Positions 5,834 to 12,216 of a DNA stretch of 12,216 bases are shown piece after piece; within the stretch, counting starts at the first letter, position 1; every line of letters begins with the position of its first letter. The notes under the pieces are model-generated. The model had not been told where the DNA came from and searched no databases. It saw only the letters and a program-made list of their open reading frames with translations. The translations under genes and the position numbers were made by a program. The stretch is taken from positions 1 to 12,216 of the forward strand of contig DATJQF010000173.1 of assembly GCA_035505995.1 (NCBI GenBank). The letters run 5' to 3'. Origin of the DNA: DATJQF01 sp035505995. Lineage in GTDB: Bacteria; Bacteroidota; Bacteroidia; Bacteroidales; FEN-979.

Positions 5834-7180
5834 ATGCTGGAGGCATTTAAAAGTTTTATCGGGAAAAATTCGCTGTTCCATCCGAGGAACCAGATCCTGC
5901 TGGCGGTCAGCGGAGGGATGGATTCCACGGCGATGTGCGAGCTTTTCCACCAGGCCGGTTTTCATTTCGGGATCGCGCACTGCAATTTCCGGCTGAGGGG
6001 ACCCGATTCGGACCGGGATGAGGAATTTGTCGCCGGTCTGGCCCGGAAATACAAATGCCCGTTCTTCGTGGCCCGTTTCGATACCCAGGCTTATGCGGAA
6101 GAGAAGGGTATTTCCGTACAGATGGCGGCCCGTGACCTGCGCTATGAATGGTTCCGGAAGATCAGTGAAGAGCATGGGTACGATTACATTGCCACCGCGC
6201 ATCACCTGGACGACCAGCTGGAAACCTTCTTCATCAACCTTTCGCGGAGCACCGGTATTGCAGGTTTTCATGGCATCCCTCAGAAGCAGGGCAACATCAT
6301 CCGCCCGCTGATGTTCACCTGGCGAAAGGAGATCGAGGAATTCATCCGGAAGGAGAAGCTGCTATTCCGGGAGGATCGCTCCAATGAGGAAAACAAATAT
6401 TTAAGGAACCGGATCCGGCACCAGCTTTACCCCGTGCTGACCGGCATCCATCCCGATTTTCCCAGGACGCTTTCGGAGAATATCAACCGGATCCGGGAAA
6501 CCGAGGCCATCTACCGGGTGGCTATCGAAGAAGCGAAAAAGAAGTTGCTGACCGTTGCAGATGACCGCATCCTGATCTCTATCCGGGAACTGAATAAGCT
6601 GGCCTACCCTGAGGCTTACCTCTTCGAGATCCTCTCTCCGTACGGCTTCAATTATGCGGTCACCCGGAATATAGCCGGCTCCCTCTTCGAGAAACCCGGA
6701 GCCACCTTTTTCTCTTCCTCCCACCGGGTGGTTCGCGACCGGGAGTACCTGATCCTTACGCCGGCCGCGACGGTTAAAGGTAAAAACCGGATCCCTTCGA
6801 TTACTGAGTTCCGGATCCCTGAAAATCGTTCAAGTATCTCGAACCCGGTTAAACTCAGTATTAAGAAAGTCCCCGCATCAAAAACATTCCGGATCGATCC
6901 TTCCCCGGAAGCGGCTTACCTGGATTATTCCAAGCTGCAGTTCCCTCTCATCCTGCGCCCTTGGAAACCCGGGGATGCTTTTTACCCCTTCGGCAAGAAT
7001 ATCCGGAAGAAGATCAGCGATTTCTTTATCGACGAGAAAGTTCCCCGGCCGGATAAAGAAAAAGCCTGGCTGCTCTGCTCCGGCAACCGGATCGCGTGGG
7101 TGGTGGGGTACCGCATCGATCACCGTTTCCGGGTCACCCGCCGGACCACGGAGGTCCTGGTTCTGAAGAAGAGGAAATAA
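5834..7180 (+). CDS. tilS: tRNA(Ile)-lysidine synthase
   Basis: A 448-residue TilS, which uses ATP to attach lysine to C34 of the CAU-anticodon tRNA-Ile, changing its codon reading from AUG to AUA and its charging from Met to Ile; it is normally essential. The N-terminal PP-loop ATPase domain carries AVSGGMDST (24-32), HCNFRLRG (49-56) and the family block ATAHHLDDQLETFF (120-133), followed by RPLM near 157-160 and RNRIRHQLYP (191-200). Residues about 370-446 form the TilS C-terminal domain (LRPWKPGDAFYPFG, KKISDFFIDEKVPRPDK). Length is typical of Bacteroidota. The start is the only choice: no ATG, GTG or TTG lies in frame back to an upstream stop, and the next Met is inside the PP-loop. It appears to have its own promoter directly before the ATG. 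Confidence 0.94.
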   Translation: MLEAFKSFIGKNSLFHPRNQILLAVSGGMDSTAMCELFHQAGFHFGIAHCNFRLRGPDSDRDEEFVAGLARKYKCPFFVARFDTQAYAEEKGISVQMAARDLRYEWFRKISEEHGYDYIATAHHLDDQLETFFINLSRSTGIAGFHGIPQKQGNIIRPLMFTWRKEIEEFIRKEKLLFREDRSNEENKYLRNRIRHQLYPVLTGIHPDFPRTLSENINRIRETEAIYRVAIEEAKKKLLTVADDRILISIRELNKLAYPEAYLFEILSPYGFNYAVTRNIAGSLFEKPGATFFSSSHRVVRDREYLILTPAATVKGKNRIPSITEFRIPENRSSISNPVKLSIKKVPASKTFRIDPSPEAAYLDYSKLQFPLILRPWKPGDAFYPFGKNIRKKISDFFIDEKVPRPDKEKAWLLCSGNRIAWVVGYRIDHRFRVTRRTTEVLVLKKRK

Positions 7181-7189
7181 AAAATCTCC

Positions 7190-7197
7190 TACCTTTG
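7190..7197 (+). promoter_or_regulatory. Candidate -7 box for dsbD (TACCTTTG)
   Basis: TACCTTTG matches TAnnTTTG in the 52-base gap after tilS and ends 35 bases before the dsbD ATG. A TTCTG around 7161-7165, inside the end of tilS, is a poor -33 candidate. Confidence 0.55.
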
Positions 7198-7232
7198 TAT
7201 CCGGATTCTTACCCAGTTAACCGCCTGATTTT

Positions 7233-9341
7233 ATGAGAAAGCTCACCTCTTTCATCTATTTTCTTTTTCTTCTCCTGCCCGTTACCGCGCTTACCCAGGT
7301 GCTGACCCCGGTGAAATGGACGTTCACCGTGGAGCAGAAAGATCCTGCGGCAGCGACCCTTGTGCTGACGGCAGTCATTGATCCCGGATGGCACATTTAT
7401 TCCCAGTCCGGAAAGACCGATGAAGGTCCCATCCCCACTTCCTTTCAATTCAACCAGACCAAGGATTTTCAGCTGGTGGGCGGCGTACGGGAGCCGAAGC
7501 CGGTGGAAGAAAATGATCCCTATTTCAAAATGGTCGTGAAGTACTTCTCGGATAAGGTCACCTTCCGGCAGAAGATCAATATACTGAACAAAAAGGATTT
7601 CAAGGTGACCGGAACCCTGACCTTCCTGACCTGCAACGATAACCGCTGCCTGGCGCCGCAGGATGTGGACTTTTCCTTTAACCTGAAGGGGAACCCCGGG
7701 GTAACCACCGAGCAAGCTCCGGCGGTGCCCGCCGCCAAGACGGTTCCCGACACGCTGAAGAAAGACACCCTTAAAGCGGTAAAACCGGATACTGCCGCGA
7801 AAAAACCGGCGATCATCAGTATACAGTCGGCCACGCCCGGAGCAGGACGGGGACTCTGGTCGGTGTTTTTCTGGGCCTTCCTGGCGGGACTGGTGGCGAT
7901 CATCACCCCCTGCGTGTTCCCGATGATCCCGATGACGGTCTCCTTCTTCCTGAAAGGCAGTGAGAACCGGAAAAAGGCCAGGTTTGAAGCCACCTTTTAC
8001 GGCTTTTCCATCATCCTGATCTATACCCTGCCGATCGCGATCCTGATCATCATCGCCTCCCTCTTCGGCAAAGGGGCGGTGGCTGCGGATATCTTCAACT
8101 GGCTGTCCACCCACTGGCTCCCGAATATTCTCTTTTTCCTGATCTTCATGATTTTTGCCGCTTCGTTCCTCGGCCTGTTCGAGATCGTGCTGCCCAGCAG
8201 GTTCGTCAATAGAATGGATGCAAAGGCGGAGAAAGGAGGCATCTGGGGGCCTTTCTTCATGGCATTCGTGCTGGTGCTGGTATCTTTCTCCTGCACCGGT
8301 CCGATCGTAGGGATGGTCGTGGTGGCCTCCACGGCCGGCGGAAAAGTGATTGAGCCTATTGTCGCCATGCTGGGCTTTTCGGTGGCCTTTGCCCTGCCCT
8401 TCACCCTGTTTGCCTATTTCCCGGCCTGGATGACCCGGCTGCCGAAATCGGGCGGATGGATGAACGCCGTGAAAGTGGTGCTCGGATTTATTGAGATTGC
8501 TCTCGGGTTCAAGTTCCTCAGCGTAGCCGACCAGACCTATCACTGGCATATCCTCGACCGGGAAGTTTACCTGGCGATCTGGATCGTGACCTTCACCCTG
8601 CTCGGATTCTACCTGCTCGGCAAGCTGAGATTCAAGCATGACTCGGATGATCCGTTTATCAGCGTTCCCAGGCTGGGACTGGCGATCCTTACGTTCTCCT
8701 TCGTCGTCTACCTGATCCCGGGCATGTTTGGTGCGCCGCTGAAAGCGCTTTCCGGGTACCTGCCCCCCGAAACTTCCCTGGACTTCGATCTGAACCGGAT
8801 CATCCGGGATGAAGTAAAAATGTATGCCGGGAATGCAGCGCAACCTTCTTCGCTCTGTGATAAACCGAAATATGGTGATTTCCTCAAGCTGCCGCACGGC
8901 CTCGACGGATACTTCGATTACCGGCAGGCGCTCGCCTGCGCCAGGAAGCAGAACAAGCCCATCTTCATCGATTTCACGGGGCATGGCTGCGTGAATTGCC
9001 GCGAGATGGAAGCCAATGTCTGGTCGGCGCCCCCGGTATTGAAGAAACTTCGCGAGGATTTCATTATCGCGGCGCTTTATGTGGATGACAAGACCGAGGT
9101 CCCGGAATCCGAATGGGTCACCAGCAAGTATGACGGAAAAGTGAAAAAGACGATCGGGAAGATCTATGCGGATGTGCAGATCTCCCGGTTCAATGTCAAT
9201 TCACAACCCTATTACGTGCTGCTCGATACGGCAGGCAATCTGCTCACCCAGCCGCATGCCTACGACCGGAGCGTGGATCATTTTATTCAGTTCCTGGACA
9301 GCGGCCTGGAGAATTTCCGCAAGGAGCAAAAGACTCATTAG
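7233..9341 (+). CDS. dsbD: Thiol:disulfide interchange protein DsbD (protein-disulfide reductase)
   Basis: A 702-residue membrane protein that moves reducing power from cytoplasmic thioredoxin to periplasmic thiol proteins. A signal peptide (residues 1 to about 21) precedes the periplasmic alpha domain, whose cysteine pair is in FLTCNDNRCLAP (Cys134, Cys139). A Lys/Pro/Ala/Thr-rich linker (about 155-200) leads to a core of about eight membrane segments (about 210-500) with relay cysteines in ITPCVFPMIP (Cys227) and SFSCTGPIVG (Cys354). The C-terminal thioredoxin-like gamma domain has FTGHGCVNCREME (Cys586, Cys589). All six relay cysteines expected of DsbD are therefore present. The frame stays open with no Shine-Dalgarno; ATG 7233 gives a proper signal peptide. 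Likely clients are cytochrome c maturation or oxidised periplasmic proteins. It is convergent with the downstream peptidase, 18 bases apart, without a clear terminator. Confidence 0.92.
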   Translation: MRKLTSFIYFLFLLLPVTALTQVLTPVKWTFTVEQKDPAAATLVLTAVIDPGWHIYSQSGKTDEGPIPTSFQFNQTKDFQLVGGVREPKPVEENDPYFKMVVKYFSDKVTFRQKINILNKKDFKVTGTLTFLTCNDNRCLAPQDVDFSFNLKGNPGVTTEQAPAVPAAKTVPDTLKKDTLKAVKPDTAAKKPAIISIQSATPGAGRGLWSVFFWAFLAGLVAIITPCVFPMIPMTVSFFLKGSENRKKARFEATFYGFSIILIYTLPIAILIIIASLFGKGAVAADIFNWLSTHWLPNILFFLIFMIFAASFLGLFEIVLPSRFVNRMDAKAEKGGIWGPFFMAFVLVLVSFSCTGPIVGMVVVASTAGGKVIEPIVAMLGFSVAFALPFTLFAYFPAWMTRLPKSGGWMNAVKVVLGFIEIALGFKFLSVADQTYHWHILDREVYLAIWIVTFTLLGFYLLGKLRFKHDSDDPFISVPRLGLAILTFSFVVYLIPGMFGAPLKALSGYLPPETSLDFDLNRIIRDEVKMYAGNAAQPSSLCDKPKYGDFLKLPHGLDGYFDYRQALACARKQNKPIFIDFTGHGCVNCREMEANVWSAPPVLKKLREDFIIAALYVDDKTEVPESEWVTSKYDGKVKKTIGKIYADVQISRFNVNSQPYYVLLDTAGNLLTQPHAYDRSVDHFIQFLDSGLENFRKEQKTH

Positions 9342-9359
9342 AATTTCCGGGGATCCGGA

Positions 9360-10739
9360 TCATGGGTTCTTCTTAAATCCCTCTGCAAAATACCGGTAGA
9401 ACCAGGGAATGGTTTCGATTCCCCTGAAGAAATTATACAGGGCGAAATTCTCGTTGTGGGAATGCGCGGCGTCCGATTCCAGCCCGAATCCCAGCAAAAT
9501 GGTTTTCACCCCGAGGATCTCCTCGAACTGCGGGATAATGGAGATGCTGCCCCCGCTCCTCACGGGGACCGGCTTTTTCCCGAATATTTTTTCGATGGCC
9601 CTGCTGGCCGCCCGGTAGCCCAGCGTATCGATCGGCGAAAGATACGCTTTGCTTCCCTGGAGCGCTTTCACGGTTACTTTCATGGAGGAAGGGCAGACCG
9701 AGCGGATATGCGCTTCAAACAGTTTTCCTATTTTATCCGGATCCTGTTCAGGGACCAGTCGCATCGAGATCTTGGCCGTTGCCCTGGAAGGAATGATCGT
9801 CATTGATCCTTCCCCGGTGTACCCGCTCCAGATCCCGTTCACATCCAGGGAGGGACGCATGCCGATCCTTTCCTTGGTCGTATAGCCTTTCTCACCATAT
9901 AATTCCCTGACTCCCAATGATCGCCTGAATTCCGTTTCGTCGAACGGCGCTTTGGCCAGCTCCGCCCTTTCGTCCCCGCCGATCGCGATCACGTCGTCAT
10001 AAAACCCGGGGATGGTGATGGAACCGTCTTCGCCGGTCAGCGAGGCGATCATTTTCGCCAGGGCATTGGCCGGGTTCGCGACCGCCCCCCCGAAGGTCCC
10101 CGAATGTAATTCGCGGTCGGGGCCGCTCAGATCCACTTCCAGGTACGCCAGTCCGCGAAGCCCTATGGTGATGGAAGGACAATCCATCGAGATCATGCTG
10201 GTATCGGAAACCAGGATGATATCCGACCGGAGCATCTCTTTATAGTCGGTGCAGAACATCGGGAGGCTGACGGAACCGATCTCTTCCTCCCCTTCGATCA
10301 TGAATTTGACGTTGCAGGGGAGGGTTCCGGTACGCACCATCATCTCAAATGCCTTGGCGTGCATGAACGATTGTCCTTTGTCATCCGCCGCACCCCGGGC
10401 ATAAATGCGGCCGTCGCGCACTTCCGGCTTGAAGGGCGGCGATTCCCAGAGGTCGATGGAATCGACGGGCATGACGTCATAATGTCCGTATACGAGGATG
10501 GTGGGCAGCGACGGATCGACGGTCTTTTCTGCATAAACCACCGGGTTGCCGGTCGTGTGCAGCACTTCTGCACGATCGGTCCCGGCTTCCCGCAAGATCT
10601 TCTTCCAGTATTCGGCTGCCTTCCACATCTCGTCTTTTTTATCGGTATCGGAAGAAACGGAAGGGATGCGGATGAGGCCGAACAATTCGGTGAGGAACCG
10701 GTCGTGATGGGTCTCTATAAATTCACGGAACTGATCCAT
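9360..10739 (-). CDS. M20 family metallopeptidase (dipeptidase-like)
   Basis: A 459-residue zinc (or other divalent metal) peptidase of the M20 family, probably cleaving dipeptides or similar small peptides in the cytoplasm; no signal peptide is seen. Metal and catalytic residues follow the family pattern: GHYDVMP (His87), RGAADDKG (Asp119, bridging), EGEEEIGS (catalytic Glu152, metal Glu153), VSDTSM (Asp179) and AHSHNENF (His426). The lid domain lies at about 195-320 and carries the conserved His in RELHSGTFGG (His212). It resembles the CNDP/PepV-like dipeptidase branch more than DapE or ArgE. The frame extends to 10772, but a strong AGGAGGA site places the start at 10739. It is transcribed toward dsbD and away from sucA. 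Confidence 0.9.
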   Translation of the reverse strand: MDQFREFIETHHDRFLTELFGLIRIPSVSSDTDKKDEMWKAAEYWKKILREAGTDRAEVLHTTGNPVVYAEKTVDPSLPTILVYGHYDVMPVDSIDLWESPPFKPEVRDGRIYARGAADDKGQSFMHAKAFEMMVRTGTLPCNVKFMIEGEEEIGSVSLPMFCTDYKEMLRSDIILVSDTSMISMDCPSITIGLRGLAYLEVDLSGPDRELHSGTFGGAVANPANALAKMIASLTGEDGSITIPGFYDDVIAIGGDERAELAKAPFDETEFRRSLGVRELYGEKGYTTKERIGMRPSLDVNGIWSGYTGEGSMTIIPSRATAKISMRLVPEQDPDKIGKLFEAHIRSVCPSSMKVTVKALQGSKAYLSPIDTLGYRAASRAIEKIFGKKPVPVRSGGSISIIPQFEEILGVKTILLGFGLESDAAHSHNENFALYNFFRGIETIPWFYRYFAEGFKKNP

Positions 10740-10743
10740 TTTA

Positions 10744-10750
10744 TCCTCCT
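10744..10750 (-). promoter_or_regulatory. Shine-Dalgarno that sets the M20 peptidase start (AGGAGGA)
   Basis: On the minus strand AGGAGGA sits 4 bases before ATG 10739. It overlaps the coding part that a start at 10772 would need, so the shorter protein is preferred. Confidence 0.75.
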
Positions 10751-10773
10751 GTCCGGCGTTTTCCGGGGGCATT

Positions 10774-10781
10774 CAAAATTA
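10774..10781 (-). promoter_or_regulatory. Candidate -7 box for the M20 peptidase (TAATTTTG)
   Basis: Reads TAATTTTG on the minus strand, matching TAnnTTTG, 34 bases before ATG 10739. No clear -33 TTTG is seen upstream. It faces the sucA box in the same 106-base gap. Confidence 0.55.
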
Positions 10782-10812
10782 GCTTTTTTTCAGATGAATC
10801 CGACTTTGTTCT

Positions 10813-10820
10813 TAATTTTG
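10813..10820 (+). promoter_or_regulatory. Candidate -7 box for sucA (TAATTTTG)
   Basis: TAATTTTG on the plus strand ends 25 bases before the sucA ATG. A T-run at 10784-10790 lies 22 bases upstream in the -33 region. The octamer is identical to the peptidase box on the other strand. Confidence 0.6.
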
Positions 10821-10845
10821 CCATTCGCTAAAGCGGTCAACGGTT

Positions 10846-12216
10846 ATGGACACATTATCATATCTGGATAACCTGGATCACTCCCTCATCGAGGAGATGT
10901 ACGAGAAGTTCCGTTCGGATCCCGGTTCGGTGGAGGAGAGCTGGAGGAAATTCTTTGAAGGATTCGAATTCTGCCGGAAGAACTACAAGGCGGAAAAGGG
11001 GGAAGCCTATGTGGTCCCGAATGAATTCAAAGTGATCAACCTGATCAATGCCTACCGCCAGCGGGGACATCTTTTCACCCGGACCAACCCGGTGCGGACC
11101 CGCAGAAAATACACCCCTACCCTCGACATCGCCAATTTCGGGCTCACCCCCGGCGAGCTTCCCAAGAAATTCCAGGCCGGCAAGGAACTGGGGCTGGGAC
11201 CCGCCACCCTGCAGGAGATCCTGGATCACCTGAACCAGACCTACTGCCAGTCGATCGGGGTGGAATACACCTATATCCGCAAGCCGGAGATCACCGACTG
11301 GCTGAAAGAGAAAATGGAATCCACCCGCAATACCCCGGCGTATACCCCAACCGAAAAGACCCGGATCCTGGAGACCCTGGCCCGGGCGGTCCTGTTCGAG
11401 AAGTTCGTCCATAAGAAATTCCCCGGGCATAAAAGCTTTTCCCTGGAAGGCGTGGAATCGCTGATCCCTGCCCTGGATGCCCTGATCCGGAAGGGAAACG
11501 AGCTGGGTGCGGGCGAATTTGTGATCGGGATGGCTCATCGCGGACGGCTGAATGTGCTGGGCAATATCCTGAAGAAGCCTTACGAGCGGATCTTCTCTGA
11601 GTTTGAAGGGAAGGAATACGAGGACGAGGGATTGCTGGGAGACGTCAAGTATCACCTGGGATATTCAACCCGGGTCACCCTGGAGAACGGCCGGGAGGTG
11701 AATGTCTCCGTGGCTCCCAATCCTTCCCACCTGGAGGCGGTCGACCCGGTGGTGGAAGGGATCTCCCGGGCGCGGATCGACGGGGCCTTATCAGGGGACC
11801 CGGCACGGCTCATCCCGGTACTGGTTCACGGAGATGCTTCCCTCGCCGGTCAGGGTGTGGCATATGAAGTCCTTCAGATGTCGGAACTGGGCGGATTCAG
11901 GACCGGGGGGACGATCCACCTGGTGGTCAATAACCAGCTGGGATTTACAACCAATTATATCGACGGAAGATCCAGCGTCTATTGCACGGATGTGGGAAAA
12001 ACGATCCACTCCCCGGTTTTCCATGTGAATGCCGACGATGTGGAAGCCGTAGTGTACACCGTACAGCTGGCGGTCGAATACCGGCAGAAATTCCAGAAAG
12101 ATGTTTTTGTCGACCTGCTGGGTTACCGCAAATACGGTCACAACGAAAGCGACGAGCCCAGGTTCACCCAGCCCATCCTGTACAAGATCATCGAGCAGCA
12201 TCCGGATCCCCTGGAG
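10846..12216 (+). CDS. sucA: 2-oxoglutarate dehydrogenase E1 component (partial, N-terminal half)
   Basis: The frame is open from ATG 10846 to the right edge, giving the first 457 residues of a protein normally about 900 long. It is the thiamine diphosphate-dependent E1 subunit of the NAD-linked 2-oxoglutarate dehydrogenase complex, which decarboxylates 2-oxoglutarate and passes succinyl groups to E2 (SucB). Residues 4-41 form the short N-terminal domain (SYLDNLDHSLIEEMY, SWRKFFEGF). The dehydrogenase domain then shows HKSFSLEGVESLIPAL (195-210), GMAHRGRLNVL (228-238), PNPSHLEAVDPVVEG (291-305) and the cofactor motif HGDASLAGQG...VNNQLGFTT (328-369), ending with GYRKYGHNESDEP (426-438). These blocks separate SucA from pyruvate E1. 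No Shine-Dalgarno is seen. A sucB gene would be expected just beyond the window. Confidence 0.95.
   Translation, partial: MDTLSYLDNLDHSLIEEMYEKFRSDPGSVEESWRKFFEGFEFCRKNYKAEKGEAYVVPNEFKVINLINAYRQRGHLFTRTNPVRTRRKYTPTLDIANFGLTPGELPKKFQAGKELGLGPATLQEILDHLNQTYCQSIGVEYTYIRKPEITDWLKEKMESTRNTPAYTPTEKTRILETLARAVLFEKFVHKKFPGHKSFSLEGVESLIPALDALIRKGNELGAGEFVIGMAHRGRLNVLGNILKKPYERIFSEFEGKEYEDEGLLGDVKYHLGYSTRVTLENGREVNVSVAPNPSHLEAVDPVVEGISRARIDGALSGDPARLIPVLVHGDASLAGQGVAYEVLQMSELGGFRTGGTIHLVVNNQLGFTTNYIDGRSSVYCTDVGKTIHSPVFHVNADDVEAVVYTVQLAVEYRQKFQKDVFVDLLGYRKYGHNESDEPRFTQPILYKIIEQHPDPLE

Noticed and set aside
7209..8984. Very long minus-strand open frame (591 codons) opposite dsbD
   Set aside because: The plus-strand DsbD has full domain and cysteine evidence. 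The antisense product is rich in His, Gln, Gly and Arg with no recognisable domain, as expected when the sense gene seldom uses TTA, CTA and TCA codons.
9352..9361. Palindrome GATCCGGATC in the dsbD/peptidase convergent gap, considered as terminator
   Set aside because: A 10-base palindrome without loop or U-tract cannot form a useful hairpin; ATCCGG/CCGGAT words are common in this window because of Ile-Arg and Pro codon choice.
10740..10772. Longer M20 peptidase start at 10772
   Set aside because: The added residues cover a strong Shine-Dalgarno (AGGAGGA) placed correctly for ATG 10739, and would lie almost against the -7 box.
1..12216. CRISPR arrays, tRNA or rRNA genes, transposases, phage genes, defence or toxin-antitoxin modules
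   Set aside because: No regularly spaced repeats, cloverleaf-like sequences, transposase or integrase motifs, or small toxin-antitoxin gene pairs were seen; all gaps between genes are short and accounted for.

Overview
The window looks like chromosomal DNA of a Bacteroidota (Bacteroidales-like) bacterium. The clearest sign is a repeated promoter box, TAnnTTTG, the -7 element of this phylum's primary sigma factor. It occurs just upstream of seven genes on both strands. Most starts lack a Shine-Dalgarno sequence, which is also typical. The gene content (DUF4369-like lipoprotein, LpxH-type lipid A hydrolase, KorA/KorB fed by a small ferredoxin) agrees and points to a Gram-negative anaerobe or facultative anaerobe. 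The exact genus cannot be read from the sequence.

Layout. Positions 1-2366 (+) hold the tail of an unidentified gene, a stand-alone PolB-type 3'-5' exonuclease, a DUF4369-like lipoprotein that overlaps it, and lpxH. A strong 13-bp inverted repeat at 2368-2404 separates lpxH from a convergent 55-residue 2[4Fe-4S] ferredoxin (-). The ferredoxin is divergent from korA-korB (+, 2798-5690), the two subunits of 2-oxoglutarate:ferredoxin oxidoreductase. The ~205-bp region between the ferredoxin and korA starts holds both promoters and an 8-bp inverted repeat between them. A structured 143-bp gap follows korB, then come tilS (tRNA-Ile lysidine synthase) and dsbD (transmembrane thiol-disulfide reductase). 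A convergent M20 metallopeptidase (-) is next, divergent from sucA (2-oxoglutarate dehydrogenase E1), which runs off the right edge.

How the genes relate. The ferredoxin and KorAB probably form a functional unit: KorAB converts 2-oxoglutarate and CoA to succinyl-CoA and passes electrons to a ferredoxin. SucA begins the NAD-linked route for the same reaction about 5 kb away, so the genome appears to carry both ferredoxin- and NAD-dependent versions. The other genes are housekeeping functions (lipid A synthesis, tRNA modification, periplasmic thiol reduction, peptide turnover) without an obvious common pathway.

I found no CRISPR array, tRNA, rRNA, insertion sequence, phage gene or defence cassette, and no clear new biological system. 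The items most worth a second look are regulatory or structural: the operator-like repeat between ferredoxin and korA, the apparently leaderless tilS start, the overlapping divergent promoters before sucA, the long palindrome after lpxH, and the lipoprotein lacking the thioredoxin domain often found with this N-terminal domain.
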